From IMG/VR virus record IMGVR_UViG_3300042904_000107, positions 33,145 to 97,144 of that record: 64,000 nucleotides of DNA; one strand, written 5' to 3'. Made by a program: the position numbers and the translations under genes. Positions 14,985-23,943 of this stretch are shown here, piece after piece. Below the pieces are notes generated by a model. The model was not told the DNA's origin. It searched no databases and saw nothing but the letters and a program-made list of their open reading frames with translations. The number at the start of each line of letters is the position of its first letter. Within the stretch, counting starts at the first letter, position 1. Source of the DNA: a virus.

Positions 14985-17354
14985 TTAGGAAATTAGCTTG
15001 ATGAACCTGGTCAATAACACCCGCTGTTTACGCTGCCTAAGTCCATGGTTGCTCATTGCGGTGACCAGTTGCGCGTTTGTTACAAGTCCGTTAAGGACTG
15101 AGCCTGAGCCTGCCTGAGTGATACGGAGCTTATTTCCACTAGGAAGGATATAAAATTCATCATACCCCGTTGTGGTAGAAACAACGAAATACTTGGTATC
15201 TAGTTCACTCTTCAACTTATCCTTCTGTGTTTGCAGCACAATATCCTTTGCAGGAAAGAAATTGCTGAAGGATTCCTCTGGATTTTTACCACTAATGAAG
15301 AATCCAACAACTTTCGCTTTCGTCTGTGCTCTCAGGATACGGAGAAACTGGTTAGTAGTTTCGATGTTATTCGAGGTCAACTCATAATCCTCTCGGTTTA
15401 CATCATCCCGGAGGTAGATTTTCTCCGAATCGTAACGCATCATACTTGTACCACCGAATGCGGTCGAACAGTAATGATTGTTAGTAGTCGCCTCTCCGTC
15501 GGTAAGGAACGTAACATTCACGTTCTGAATGCGTTTTCGCATTTCATTTACCAAAGGGATCGCGCATACAATTGCCTCATTCAACGGTGTGCCTCCAAGC
15601 AGGTCTGTGCTGGGCAATTGATATCTCCCTGAGGCCCCCGATGCCATTAAAAGGAGGTTCACACATGCATCGTTGAATTCCTTGACGGTCATCGCACTAG
15701 ACAGAATCTCACGCAAAGTAAATCCTGCGTAGAATGCATAGCTATCCTTCTCATGCTCAAAAGCCGTCATATTACCACTAAAACCCCGATATCTATCATC
15801 AGGTAATTGCGCTCCGAATGTAAATACTCGGAATGCAATCTGAGCCTTTCGTTGAAACATAGCTAGATTGATTAGCTGGTGGATTGTTCCAACGAGGTGC
15901 TCGCTCATCGATCCACTCCAATCGATGAACGTGATATTTCCGTGATTCTTACCACCAGGAACAATAGCGTTCCGGCGCATGATGTCGTCCGTGTAACGGA
16001 ACTCATGCAAACGCTTCAAATCCAGATCTCCGCTACGGGCATAGGTGGTGCGGGCGTACTGGTCGGCGGCCTTGTGCATTTCGAATTCTTTTAGCAGCCA
16101 ATCCACAACTGGTTTGTTTTCGTGTTTGAATGTGTCAAACTCCACTGTATGTTGAGCCACAAGTGTCGTTTTGTTTTCCTTGTCGTACTTCTCGTAAAAG
16201 TCGCGGATCTCTTGATTAACTTGCTTATAACCGACGATGATTTCTGCCAATTTCGGCTTCGGTATCCCAAGATAGCGAATCGGTAGCGCGTCTTTGTCGC
16301 GGAGTTCTTCTTGTTGCTGAGTCCAGGTCTGATCGGTAGTAGACTCTATGGGGCTGTCGTCCGGTTCATCTTGAGTTCCATCACCATCTTCTGAATTTGT
16401 TCCAGTATCAGGCGCTTCATCTTCCCCATCCGGTTCATCTTCGCTTTCTTCGTCACCGGCAGAGCCAGGCTCACCTTCAGAATCTTCAGCGTCCTCGGCT
16501 TCGTCACCGTCACCGGCGGCATCTTTCTCATCACCGGAGTCTTCAGCGTCTTCACCGTCTACTTCAGGAGTACTGTCTCCGTCATCGTCATCTGGCATAC
16601 CTTCAGGCTCAACGTCGGGATCAACTTCCTCATTCTCTTCGTCAGTATCCTCGACTTTCGACGCCACCTTACGGGCACCCTTCTTGTCGTTCTCTCCCTG
16701 CTTCTCGTCCGGATCTTTGTCACCCTCTAGGTCGTCCTGCGCTTGCTGCTCCTGTTTTTTCTTCTCGGCGCGCTCTTTCTTGGCATAGGCGTAAAGGTCA
16801 ACGCAAATATTGACCACCTCATTGAAGGTCATCACCTCATCGATTGCCTTGACGAATTTCATTTCCTCATCAGAGAATTGAACTCCGGCGTCGTGACCGA
16901 CTTTAAAATGGATATTCAATCTATCCACAATACCGAAGTCATTGATATTCTTGCCATGGGTACCGAAGAAGTTTCGTGCCACGAGTTCTTTGTATCCGCG
17001 GACGAACGAAGCCCTGGAACCCGGATAACGTTTCTTTTGCAACTTCTCAATCCTGGCGTCCTCGACAACGTTAATAAACGTCTTCGCAGCGCCAGGATGT
17101 TTAGCGTCAATTTTATTGCAGGCGTCGATGAGCGGCTTGGAGCCTTTGGGAGTGTTTAAAGCGTGCCCTGTTTCGTGGATTACGAGGAGATCGTAAATGT
17201 CGCCCGACATATCTTTCCAGATCGGCAGCGTGAGAATGCGCCGATTCGGATCGAAGGTGGCGGTACGAGTACCGGCGTGAACGACCGTAATGTTCTCTGT
17301 TGCCAGCAACTTGGCTAACTGTTTCTTCGCTTGTACGTTTACGGTTTCGGGCAT
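14985..17354 (-). CDS. CobT-like protein with zincin motif and VWA domain
   Basis: 789 residues. HETGH at 60-64 (in LLVIHETGHAL) is a zinc-metalloprotease motif, followed by VVEDARIEKL near 97-106 as in peptidase-like CobT proteins. Residues about 205-340 are a very acidic spacer. The MIDAS motif DWSGS at 479-483 in ITFIDWSGSMSEHL starts the VWA domain. CobT/VWA proteins work with MoxR-type AAA+ ATPases such as the one at 13178-14461 to remodel or mature a target protein. Its ATG lies 8 nt after the -10 of the promoter, so the mRNA is essentially leaderless. Confidence 0.85.
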   Translation of the reverse strand: MPETVNVQAKKQLAKLLATENITVVHAGTRTATFDPNRRILTLPIWKDMSGDIYDLLVIHETGHALNTPKGSKPLIDACNKIDAKHPGAAKTFINVVEDARIEKLQKKRYPGSRASFVRGYKELVARNFFGTHGKNINDFGIVDRLNIHFKVGHDAGVQFSDEEMKFVKAIDEVMTFNEVVNICVDLYAYAKKERAEKKKQEQQAQDDLEGDKDPDEKQGENDKKGARKVASKVEDTDEENEEVDPDVEPEGMPDDDDGDSTPEVDGEDAEDSGDEKDAAGDGDEAEDAEDSEGEPGSAGDEESEDEPDGEDEAPDTGTNSEDGDGTQDEPDDSPIESTTDQTWTQQQEELRDKDALPIRYLGIPKPKLAEIIVGYKQVNQEIRDFYEKYDKENKTTLVAQHTVEFDTFKHENKPVVDWLLKEFEMHKAADQYARTTYARSGDLDLKRLHEFRYTDDIMRRNAIVPGGKNHGNITFIDWSGSMSEHLVGTIHQLINLAMFQRKAQIAFRVFTFGAQLPDDRYRGFSGNMTAFEHEKDSYAFYAGFTLREILSSAMTVKEFNDACVNLLLMASGASGRYQLPSTDLLGGTPLNEAIVCAIPLVNEMRKRIQNVNVTFLTDGEATTNNHYCSTAFGGTSMMRYDSEKIYLRDDVNREDYELTSNNIETTNQFLRILRAQTKAKVVGFFISGKNPEESFSNFFPAKDIVLQTQKDKLKSELDTKYFVVSTTTGYDEFYILPSGNKLRITQAGSGSVLNGLVTNAQLVTAMSNHGLRQRKQRVLLTRFIKLIS

Positions 17355-17362
17355 GAAACTAC

Positions 17363-17391
17363 ATCATATCATGTTTAGGCCGAATTGTCAA
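17363..17391 (-). promoter_or_regulatory. sigma70-type promoter for a leaderless mRNA (TTGACA-17-TATGAT)
   Basis: -35 TTGACA (17386-17391), -10 TATGAT (17363-17368), 17-nt spacer with GGCC; GGGCC also lies upstream. The ATG of the CobT-like gene begins 8 nt after the -10, leaving a leader of 1-2 nt. Confidence 0.8.
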
Positions 17392-17417
17392 ATTTTTGGC
17401 CCTTTATATTGTGTGTA

Positions 17418-18434
17418 TCAGATCGCTCCGTGTGGGAGACTCTCTTGATATCCGTTGGTTGTTATCTGGACAAATTCAGAATTCTCTCGCAGTTCTCGGA
17501 GATTCATAGCTCCACAATAGGAGAATCCAGATTTGACACCTTCTACCAACTGTCGGATGATTGGTTCGGCATGTCCCTTATATCGGACAAGGGTTTCTTC
17601 TCCCTCAACATAGCGGGCATGTCCAACTGCGTCGTATTTCTGACCGTATGAGGCAGATCCTCTGTAGATCTTGTATAGGTTGCCATTGGACTTGATTACG
17701 TTACCTGGAGCTTCAGCCGTTCCTGCAAGAATACTTCCGAGCATTACAGCATCGGCACCTGCGGCCAGAGCCTTCACTATATCACCAGAATTCTTGATAC
17801 CACCATCGGCAATTAAAGTAACATCAGGAATAACTTTACGGATTTGGAAAATACTTTCAAGGGTAGGTAGGCCGCAACCTGTAACAATTCTCGTGGTGCA
17901 TTGACTGCCGCTACCAACACCCACTTTGAATGCTAGATTGTCGTCTCCACCACCTAAAATGTGTAGTAGTCTCCAAATACCTTCAGCCGTAGCATAGTTC
18001 CCAATAATTAGAGGAACAAGACCGAATGTTTTACGAATCTCAACCACAGTATCAATGACCGTTGGTGAATCGGCATGCGCCACATCAATACAGTAACCAG
18101 CTATACAGAACTTAATCTCCTGCAATTCTCGAATACGGTCAATGCCTAATTTTGAGCCTTCAATCGATACCCAGACGGACTCAAATGGGTGTTTGGAGAT
18201 AATCTCTTTCTGCTCCTCAACATCCATCATACGGTGAAGGATACCAAACCCTCCCACCGCACGCATGGACTCCAACATCCTGCTTTCTGTCACTGTTGAC
18301 ATATTGGCAGAAATGAATGGAAGCTTATATTCTTTACCTGAAATTGTGGTAGAGAGATCCACTTCGTCTCTGCTACCACCATAGGTCTGCTGCGGAATCA
18401 AAAGAACATCATCGAATGATAATGCCAAATTCAT
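17418..18434 (-). CDS. guaB: IMP dehydrogenase-like enzyme without CBS domains
   Basis: 338 residues. Catalytic loop GVGSGSQCTTRIVTGCG with active Cys179, preceded by substrate-binding motifs, DGGIKNSGDI at 210-219 and YRGSAS at 258-263. HARYVEG at 272-278 keeps an Arg-Tyr pair typical of the IMPDH flap, and the end ITTNGYQESLPH is IMPDH-like; this favours IMP dehydrogenase over GMP reductase. IMPDH oxidises IMP to XMP with NAD, feeding GTP synthesis. The CBS pair seen in cellular enzymes is missing, which would remove nucleotide feedback. Its ATG overlaps the stop of the small gene upstream. Confidence 0.88.
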   Translation of the reverse strand: MNLALSFDDVLLIPQQTYGGSRDEVDLSTTISGKEYKLPFISANMSTVTESRMLESMRAVGGFGILHRMMDVEEQKEIISKHPFESVWVSIEGSKLGIDRIRELQEIKFCIAGYCIDVAHADSPTVIDTVVEIRKTFGLVPLIIGNYATAEGIWRLLHILGGGDDNLAFKVGVGSGSQCTTRIVTGCGLPTLESIFQIRKVIPDVTLIADGGIKNSGDIVKALAAGADAVMLGSILAGTAEAPGNVIKSNGNLYKIYRGSASYGQKYDAVGHARYVEGEETLVRYKGHAEPIIRQLVEGVKSGFSYCGAMNLRELRENSEFVQITTNGYQESLPHGAI

Positions 18435-18604
18435 TAATAAATTGCCTTTTCTAGATCTTGGAGTGCCTGTTCTACGGCTTCAGTATGTTCCTTTGGCAAC
18501 TCGTCGTCTTCATCGAGCCCCATGGTTTCTTCACCGGTGTATTGTAATGTGTTCAGGCAATCACCAATACTGTAGATCAAATCGTAAAGTTGGTTGCGTG
18601 TCAT
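18434..18604 (-). CDS. 56-residue acidic helical protein
   Basis: Starts MTRNQLYDLIYSIGDCLNTL and ends LEKAIY. Its start overlaps the stop of the upstream gene and its stop overlaps the IMPDH start (TAATG at both ends), so it is tightly embedded in the operon. Acidic with a central DEDDE. No family recognised. Confidence 0.6.
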   Translation of the reverse strand: MTRNQLYDLIYSIGDCLNTLQYTGEETMGLDEDDELPKEHTEAVEQALQDLEKAIY

Positions 18605-18990
18605 TAGTTTATGGAAACATCTCCTTCAATTTCCAAGTAACCATTGGTCTCAGTATTTACAATCTCAACCACAGGTACAACAGAACTATCGTAGCCATAC
18701 CCTGTTGTTAGTGTGGTGAATTCAATTTCCAAGTTTAGCTCTTTTGCAATCTCTCTGGATCTGCGGAGCCATTCATCATACCGCTCTTGAGTACTCATCA
18801 AAATTACCTCAAATTGTCTACTTTGTTGGAAGCAACTATAATGCATGACAAATCCCACCCACTCATCCCATGAGTTTTTGTGGTATTTCATGACCAACTC
18901 TTCGTCTTCCTCTGTAATGTCACGCTCACACCAGGAGCAATAATCATCACAGAGGTGCTTGACGATGAGTTGTGTTACGTGGACGCTCAT
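18604..18990 (-). CDS. unknown 128-residue protein with CxxC near N-terminus
   Basis: Begins MSVHVTQLIVKHLCDDYCSW. Cysteines at 14, 18 and 21 and a later HYSC may form a metal site (DYCSWCERDI). The middle is helical, the end is acidic beta-rich. Coupled by overlap to the methyltransferase upstream and the 56-residue gene downstream. Confidence 0.6.
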   Translation of the reverse strand: MSVHVTQLIVKHLCDDYCSWCERDITEEDEELVMKYHKNSWDEWVGFVMHYSCFQQSRQFEVILMSTQERYDEWLRRSREIAKELNLEIEFTTLTTGYGYDSSVVPVVEIVNTETNGYLEIEGDVSIN

Positions 18991-20696
18991 TTCTTTTTGG
19001 TCTTCTTTGTTGCTGGCTTCTTAAAGACGAAGATAAGTTCAGTCTTGTGCCACTTCCCGTTCACTTTGCAGAAGTTCTTACAAGTTGGTTTACCATCTTC
19101 ACCAACGCGATTAGCACCAGGCATATTTGCTAGAACCATCTTTTCAACACCAACATACTCAGCACCTAGAGACTCTAGAATAGCCCTGCTATCCTGTTCT
19201 AGTGGGTAGTACTGGTCACCGACCTTAATGTCTGCAATGTTCCACAGTAGATAGCGGTCAGGTTTCAGATTATTATACGCATTTTCCAGAGTTGGTCTAA
19301 GGAATCCATCACGCCACTGGTCATAGAAAGGAAACTTCTTAAGGGACTGGGTATCATCTTCGGAATATCCCTCACGATTAAAATACGGAGGACTAGTGAA
19401 TACGAGGTCCAGTTTGTTTTTGTATTGCTGGAAATCAGGGTGCTCACCAATGACCTCGGAACCTTGAGTGAAAACGTGATAGGTATGAGGATCATAGCCA
19501 AACCGCTTAAGTGACTTATTAACAAAGTCAGCCAGATACTCATAGCGAGTACGGCCCAATTCCTCAATAAAATTATCTGTATTTGGATCCGTCCCGATGT
19601 AATGGACATGCCTGTCATCCATGACTGTCATTGCACCGGCAATTCGTCCACCCCATCCGGATGACGGGTCATAAATGTTGATTACGTCTTGGCTCTTGCA
19701 ATGATCCGTGTATTTTTCGTACAGGTACTTAGCAATCATTGGTGGGAAGTTCACCGCTACTTGAATGTAACCGATCTTGAACGCGGTGAAGCCAATCGGG
19801 AAAATACGAGTGTCTTTCTTGAAAAGACGAATATGGTACTGTTCACTGTCGTTTAGGTCTTTGTTCAGAGCACCTTGCCACTCAACGTCAGTTCTTTCAG
19901 GATCAACACCAACCAGATTGGCAGTGTTTTCGGGAGTGATGATTCCTTGCTTTGCGAGATCGAGTATCTCCGCTTTGCTGAGCCACATGAACTTCGATGC
20001 GTCAACCGAAGTATATCCCGTTCCTACTTCACCATCTTCAGGTGGTTCAACGCGACTGAGCCAGAAACCGTAATCCTTAAAGATCGTGGTGCGGTACGTA
20101 TTGAATGCGTCTACCCACTGTCTACCAGTCTCGGCGCTTTCAACCACCGCTAGTTTACTGCGTTCGGGTAATGACCAAGAGTAACGATAGAACGAATCGC
20201 GTTTAAAGTGGCGTCTACAACCTTTGACCATTCGGTTGCGGAACCGTTCGTTAGCAAATAGATCATAAACAGCATATCCATTAAATGTCCCCTCGTCGTC
20301 TACTTTCGTCTGGTAATTTATCTTCGCCTTCATCATGGTCGGGAAGAATTGATTAACACATGCTCCCAGATAACCATTATTGATGATAACGTTCGCCTTG
20401 CCATCCATCTCATCGACGTACGGTTTGGTACCGCCAGATTTTGCTTTGTAGAGTGAGATTGTCTTTCCTGGAGTACCACTCATTTCACGGAACTCCTCAT
20501 TCATCTCGCGTTCATCCATACCAGCGAGGGGAGGAATCCCGTGTATGTCCCAAACTTCTAATACACGGGATCGCATATGGTCGACCCACTTCTCAAACTC
20601 CGCATCGGTCATTACCAATAATTCGGAAAATTTTGCGTTTACGGAAGGGTCATCAATGATTTGGTCGTTGCGCGACCAGTAGAATTTTTCTGACAT
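18987..20696 (-). CDS. DNA methyltransferase (amino-methylating, TSPPY type)
   Basis: 569 residues. The SAM-binding motif I is DPSSGWGGRI at 343-352 and the catalytic motif IV is TSPPYFN at 434-440; TSPPY points to N4-cytosine or N6-adenine methylation. The SAM-binding motif precedes the catalytic motif. Residues 1-330 are an extra region of unknown role, perhaps target recognition. A Lys-rich tail ends the protein. It stands between a HAD nucleotidase gene and IMPDH in one operon, so it may protect phage DNA or take part in a larger base modification. Confidence 0.87.
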   Translation of the reverse strand: MSEKFYWSRNDQIIDDPSVNAKFSELLVMTDAEFEKWVDHMRSRVLEVWDIHGIPPLAGMDEREMNEEFREMSGTPGKTISLYKAKSGGTKPYVDEMDGKANVIINNGYLGACVNQFFPTMMKAKINYQTKVDDEGTFNGYAVYDLFANERFRNRMVKGCRRHFKRDSFYRYSWSLPERSKLAVVESAETGRQWVDAFNTYRTTIFKDYGFWLSRVEPPEDGEVGTGYTSVDASKFMWLSKAEILDLAKQGIITPENTANLVGVDPERTDVEWQGALNKDLNDSEQYHIRLFKKDTRIFPIGFTAFKIGYIQVAVNFPPMIAKYLYEKYTDHCKSQDVINIYDPSSGWGGRIAGAMTVMDDRHVHYIGTDPNTDNFIEELGRTRYEYLADFVNKSLKRFGYDPHTYHVFTQGSEVIGEHPDFQQYKNKLDLVFTSPPYFNREGYSEDDTQSLKKFPFYDQWRDGFLRPTLENAYNNLKPDRYLLWNIADIKVGDQYYPLEQDSRAILESLGAEYVGVEKMVLANMPGANRVGEDGKPTCKNFCKVNGKWHKTELIFVFKKPATKKTKKK

Positions 20697-20700
20697 GCTG

Positions 20701-21240
20701 CTAATATGTAGGAAATTTTAATTGCTTGTCTTCGAAGAGAATTTCTTCTAGGATCTTTCTAGTATCTCTGAAGTTGGTAAACAAGATCGAATAGCCACCA
20801 GCTTCATTCCACTGAAGGCAATTCTGAGCATTATCATCAATGAGAATGTTACTTTGTCCATTGGTGACCGCCCAATGCTTCTTGTGCGACTTGCGCGTAA
20901 CCACGGTAACTTCGTCTTTATCGATATAAAGATTCCGTTCACACCATTCGTACTTCTGTGGTAAACTCTCAACGACCTTGTCGCTCATCGCCGTGAGGAC
21001 TTCCACCTTCTGACCCTTCATCATATGGTCATAGCGAAGATAGTTCCATAACCACTGACCATCCTGAAGCCAAGGTAACGTCGCATAGAACCTAGGCGTC
21101 CTTTTGGTCAAATCCATTTTCTGCTTTTGTGTGAGTTCCTTATACCCACCTTGGAAATCCCAATGTTTTTTGGCTAGGCGATATACTTCACCTTCCCAGT
21201 CAACTAGGACACCATCCATATCAACGTAAATTATACTCAT
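20701..21240 (-). CDS. HAD-family 5'(3')-deoxyribonucleotidase-like phosphatase
   Basis: 179 residues. DMDGVLVDW at 7-15 is HAD motif I with nucleophile Asp7 and acid/base Asp9; LTAMSD near 83-88 carries the motif II Thr/Ser; NILIDDNAQN near 131-140 is motif III/IV. Length and sequence fit the 5'(3')-deoxyribonucleotidase group, which dephosphorylates nucleoside monophosphates. In this cluster it could adjust dNMP pools or handle a modified nucleotide; inferred. Confidence 0.82.
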   Translation of the reverse strand: MSIIYVDMDGVLVDWEGEVYRLAKKHWDFQGGYKELTQKQKMDLTKRTPRFYATLPWLQDGQWLWNYLRYDHMMKGQKVEVLTAMSDKVVESLPQKYEWCERNLYIDKDEVTVVTRKSHKKHWAVTNGQSNILIDDNAQNCLQWNEAGGYSILFTNFRDTRKILEEILFEDKQLKFPTY

Positions 21241-21249
21241 CCAGTGGGC

Positions 21250-21435
21250 TTAAGAGCCCACGTTCCAGAAAAGGAATTTCTTTTTGGGAGTTTCCGGCCG
21301 AATTAATCTAGGAAGCGTCAATGCATCTACTTCCCATCCTTCCCATTTGACAACGACAAACGGAAGATCAATCGAAATAATTGATCCTCTTGCATAGTCT
21401 GTCATCACACGTTGGCCAATTTTAAGCTCCAACAT
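21250..21435 (-). CDS. 61-residue SH3-like protein with shared C-terminal tail
   Basis: Begins MLELKIGQRVMTDYARGSII; residues 5-40 look like a small KOW/SH3 barrel. The ATG lies inside the last codons of the PLP-enzyme gene. The C-terminus PKKKFLFWNVGS matches the C-terminus PKKKVLFWNVGA of that upstream gene, with different codons. Function unknown. Confidence 0.65.
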   Translation of the reverse strand: MLELKIGQRVMTDYARGSIISIDLPFVVVKWEGWEVDALTLPRLIRPETPKKKFLFWNVGS

Positions 21436-22225
21436 TCCAAAATAGGACTTTCTTTTTGGGTTTTGCTCCGATTAGGACGTGTTCCCAGGCTTTTGCGTCG
21501 TAATTGGGAGACGAAGGGAAAGGCGGGCGCTTATCTTTCTTGCATTCTTCCGCAAACTTCTGCGAATGGCGAATAATTGTGGCTCTACCTTGCTCTGCGG
21601 GTGAGAGAACGTGCCCTATACTTACAGCATAACACTTTGCGTCAGGAAAAGCAAGTTGCAAACCACGGTTAAGGACACCCGATCCCGCAACTGACCAAAT
21701 TTCGTCAGGTTCGAAATCTAGAGTCCGCGCAACCTTTACAACAGATCCAATAACTGCCGGATCTCCGCTGAACTCCACGAGTCTTCTGTGTTGAGGGTCT
21801 TCGGCGACATATTTTCTGGCTCTTCCTTGCGTTACAGTCAACATTCCCATATTGACTTCGTGTATGTCAACACCTAATTGTTTAGCCTTCTCAGAGCTAG
21901 GATGCAGTTCCTTACCCTTGGCAATGAAGACTGTGGCCTTCTTACCATACTTCTTACAGACGGCACCAAGGCCTATCTGACCGTAGCCCCATCGAGAACC
22001 ACCGCCATAAACCCACTCCTGTACGGGTTCTTTCTGCACCATGTAATCGTAGATGCGCTCTTTGGTTCCTCCAGTTAGGAGGTCATCGCGCACAACATAG
22101 ATGCCTTCGTGCTTCTCCACAACAGGTGGTGGGTTTGGGTCGGTCCAGTCTTTTACCTTACTCAGATACCACTCAGGAGATCCTGGCTCGCCTTCGTCTA
22201 CTTCAAAGAAATCTTTCCAACTCAT
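21422..22225 (-). CDS. PLP-dependent enzyme, fold type II (tryptophan synthase beta / ACC deaminase-like)
   Basis: 267 residues, shorter than cellular members (about 330). RDDLLTGGTKER at 46-57 places the probable PLP-binding lysine at Lys55; GGGSRWGYGQIGLGAV near 74-89 resembles the phosphate and substrate loop; VAGSGVLNRG near 179-188 resembles the glycine loop near the cofactor. Family enzymes do beta-elimination, beta-replacement or deamination of amino acids. In this cluster it might supply or modify an amino-acid-like group. Ends with the PKKKVLFWNVGA tail shared with its neighbour. Confidence 0.78.
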   Translation of the reverse strand: MSWKDFFEVDEGEPGSPEWYLSKVKDWTDPNPPPVVEKHEGIYVVRDDLLTGGTKERIYDYMVQKEPVQEWVYGGGSRWGYGQIGLGAVCKKYGKKATVFIAKGKELHPSSEKAKQLGVDIHEVNMGMLTVTQGRARKYVAEDPQHRRLVEFSGDPAVIGSVVKVARTLDFEPDEIWSVAGSGVLNRGLQLAFPDAKCYAVSIGHVLSPAEQGRATIIRHSQKFAEECKKDKRPPFPSSPNYDAKAWEHVLIGAKPKKKVLFWNVGA

Positions 22226-22455
22226 CGGATATCCCTTACAATCTGAGCAATCGTTTCTTCAGGAGCTTCCAAATCACCTTCTTCTAGGAAGAAAGTGTAG
22301 AAGCGTCCTTCATGATTGATCTGGAGCGCTAATTGCTCAGACCATCCTTCATCGTCACTACCATATCGGCAGAACGTAATCGCATGATGGCATTTGGGCG
22401 CTGGAGGCATTTCCTCTTCTAACCGCTTCAGGAAATTGAGGAGTTGTTCTCTCAT
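22222..22455 (-). CDS. 77-residue unknown protein
   Basis: Start taken at MREQLLNFLKRLEEEMPP (22453-22455), which overlaps the GNAT stop in an ATGA junction and has GAGG upstream. Its stop overlaps the PLP-enzyme start. An N-terminal helix is followed by beta strands, possibly an adaptor. No family recognised. Confidence 0.6.
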   Translation of the reverse strand: MREQLLNFLKRLEEEMPPAPKCHHAITFCRYGSDDEGWSEQLALQINHEGRFYTFFLEEGDLEAPEETIAQIVRDIR

Positions 22456-22928
22456 TTCATGAACCTCTCTACCGTGTCGGCACAATCATAGACGAAGATC
22501 GTCCCTGGGATTGTTCCGTTTGACCAAACAATCTTACCTGCATCCTGAAACCCAACTGCTTTATGCCACTTGATGGACTGCTCGTTGCTGTCATGTACGC
22601 AACCGAACACGCGACCAGGTTTCACATATTCCTCAACAAACTGTCGGAAGAACAGGAACGGTCCAAGCGTATTCTTCTTATTGGTGCTTAGAATCTGGTG
22701 AATATTCCACTCACCGCGCGAGTACTGATACTCACCGACACGACCACCGCGCTTCATCTGTTGAATTACCGCAATGGTATCGTTGCCCATGAATACTTGT
22801 CCCGCTTCGATACTGCGTACCAAGTAATCTTTACGGACATACAAGAACTTTCCTTCTTTCTTGTACAACTTAAAGCCGTCCTGAATCGCTTTCAGGTCGT
22901 CCTGCGTTGCTACGTGTAACTTAGACAA
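22452..22928 (-). CDS. GNAT-fold acyltransferase
   Basis: 158 residues. VHDSNEQSIKWHKAVGFQDAG near 112-132 is the typical C-terminal helix and strand of a GNAT fold, with the N-x3-S-x3-(Y/W/H) pattern and GF turn. GNAT enzymes move acyl groups from CoA or from an acyl carrier protein; the ACP encoded two genes upstream is a plausible donor. Phage Mu Mom is a GNAT-like enzyme that modifies DNA, a precedent but not proof. Overlaps both neighbours. Confidence 0.78.
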   Translation of the reverse strand: MSKLHVATQDDLKAIQDGFKLYKKEGKFLYVRKDYLVRSIEAGQVFMGNDTIAVIQQMKRGGRVGEYQYSRGEWNIHQILSTNKKNTLGPFLFFRQFVEEYVKPGRVFGCVHDSNEQSIKWHKAVGFQDAGKIVWSNGTIPGTIFVYDCADTVERFMK

Positions 22929-23943
22929 ATTTCACCTCGTGATATAGTTTAGGACATAGCTTCTCAAATTCTACATCATCAAGGAAACTATCGGGCGTCA
23001 ATCCTGTCAAGAACGTAACAAACGATCCGTTCTTTTCCGTTTTCTGGTAATTGAAATGGAGTGTCCGTGTAAACTTGAAAAGTTCCTGTAAAATTGCGTA
23101 TTCAACCCGGCGGCTAAAGGCTCTGCAACTCAAGCAGAAATGGTGCAAAGACATGTAGTTGTGGAGAGTGGTATTGAACATGTGTTCTCCAGTAATTACC
23201 GCAATGACACCCAAAGGACCGAAGCGATCCTCGTAACTAACCACATAACCAAAGTTATGACCGATCGAAAGCAGATATTCCAGTCGGTTCTTCTCTGTAA
23301 TCCATCCATTCAGATTGAACTGGTTGGTTTTCTTGATTAGTTCCACTGCTCTATCAATGTTGTTTTCATTGATAGCTGAGAAGGTAAGCTTGGCATTCAA
23401 GCTCTGGTAGAATTCCTCAGGATCTTTTGTGCTCAACTCGGAATTGAACCGCACATTCGAGCGAATGCTTTGCATCCGAAGCTTGTCTTCCTGGGTCGCT
23501 TCGCGCTTCGGGAAGAAATAGCGGACGGACTTCACAAAATTCGGGAAATCTTCCTCATTTTTAGGGAATTTGAGAACTTTGATACCTGGATGCGAATCGA
23601 AGACTTCTGCCAATTCAAAATCGGAGTCATCGATAAACAGCACGTCATCCGCAGAAATATTCCATGTTTTCAGAATGCGTGCCACAGATTCCGACTTTGG
23701 ACCCCAATTTGCCTCGACTGGAAAGAAATGATCTAGTCCTATCTTAGGTTTTAGGATTTCAAACGGAACCTTAACGTCTTCATTCTTACTGGCAATAGCA
23801 AGAAGAATTCCTTCAGTTTCCAATTTTAGTAGGAGTGTCTGATACTGTGCGTACATTCCTTGAACTGTTAAGTCCTCTTCCTCGGATTCTAACCAGATTC
23901 CACCCCAAAGTGTTTTGTCTAAATCGGTAATAATACCTTTCAT
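22921..23943 (-). CDS. FkbH-like HAD protein (glyceryl-ACP forming type)
   Basis: 340 residues. HAD motif I DLDKTLWGGI at 7-16 (Asp7, Asp9), LLAIASKNE near 47-55, LFIDDSDFE near 106-114. The second half has the FkbH-family signature ELIKKTNQFNLNG near 208-220 and LSCRAFSRRVEYAIL near 280-294, a GNAT-like domain. FkbH proteins take 1,3-bisphosphoglycerate, dephosphorylate it and load a glyceryl group on the thiol arm of an ACP. The ACP gene lies directly upstream with a 4-nt overlap, a context strongly supporting this reaction. FkbH proteins belong to polyketide pathways; finding one in a phage is unusual. Confidence 0.86.
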   Translation of the reverse strand: MKGIITDLDKTLWGGIWLESEEEDLTVQGMYAQYQTLLLKLETEGILLAIASKNEDVKVPFEILKPKIGLDHFFPVEANWGPKSESVARILKTWNISADDVLFIDDSDFELAEVFDSHPGIKVLKFPKNEEDFPNFVKSVRYFFPKREATQEDKLRMQSIRSNVRFNSELSTKDPEEFYQSLNAKLTFSAINENNIDRAVELIKKTNQFNLNGWITEKNRLEYLLSIGHNFGYVVSYEDRFGPLGVIAVITGEHMFNTTLHNYMSLHHFCLSCRAFSRRVEYAILQELFKFTRTLHFNYQKTEKNGSFVTFLTGLTPDSFLDDVEFEKLCPKLYHEVKFV

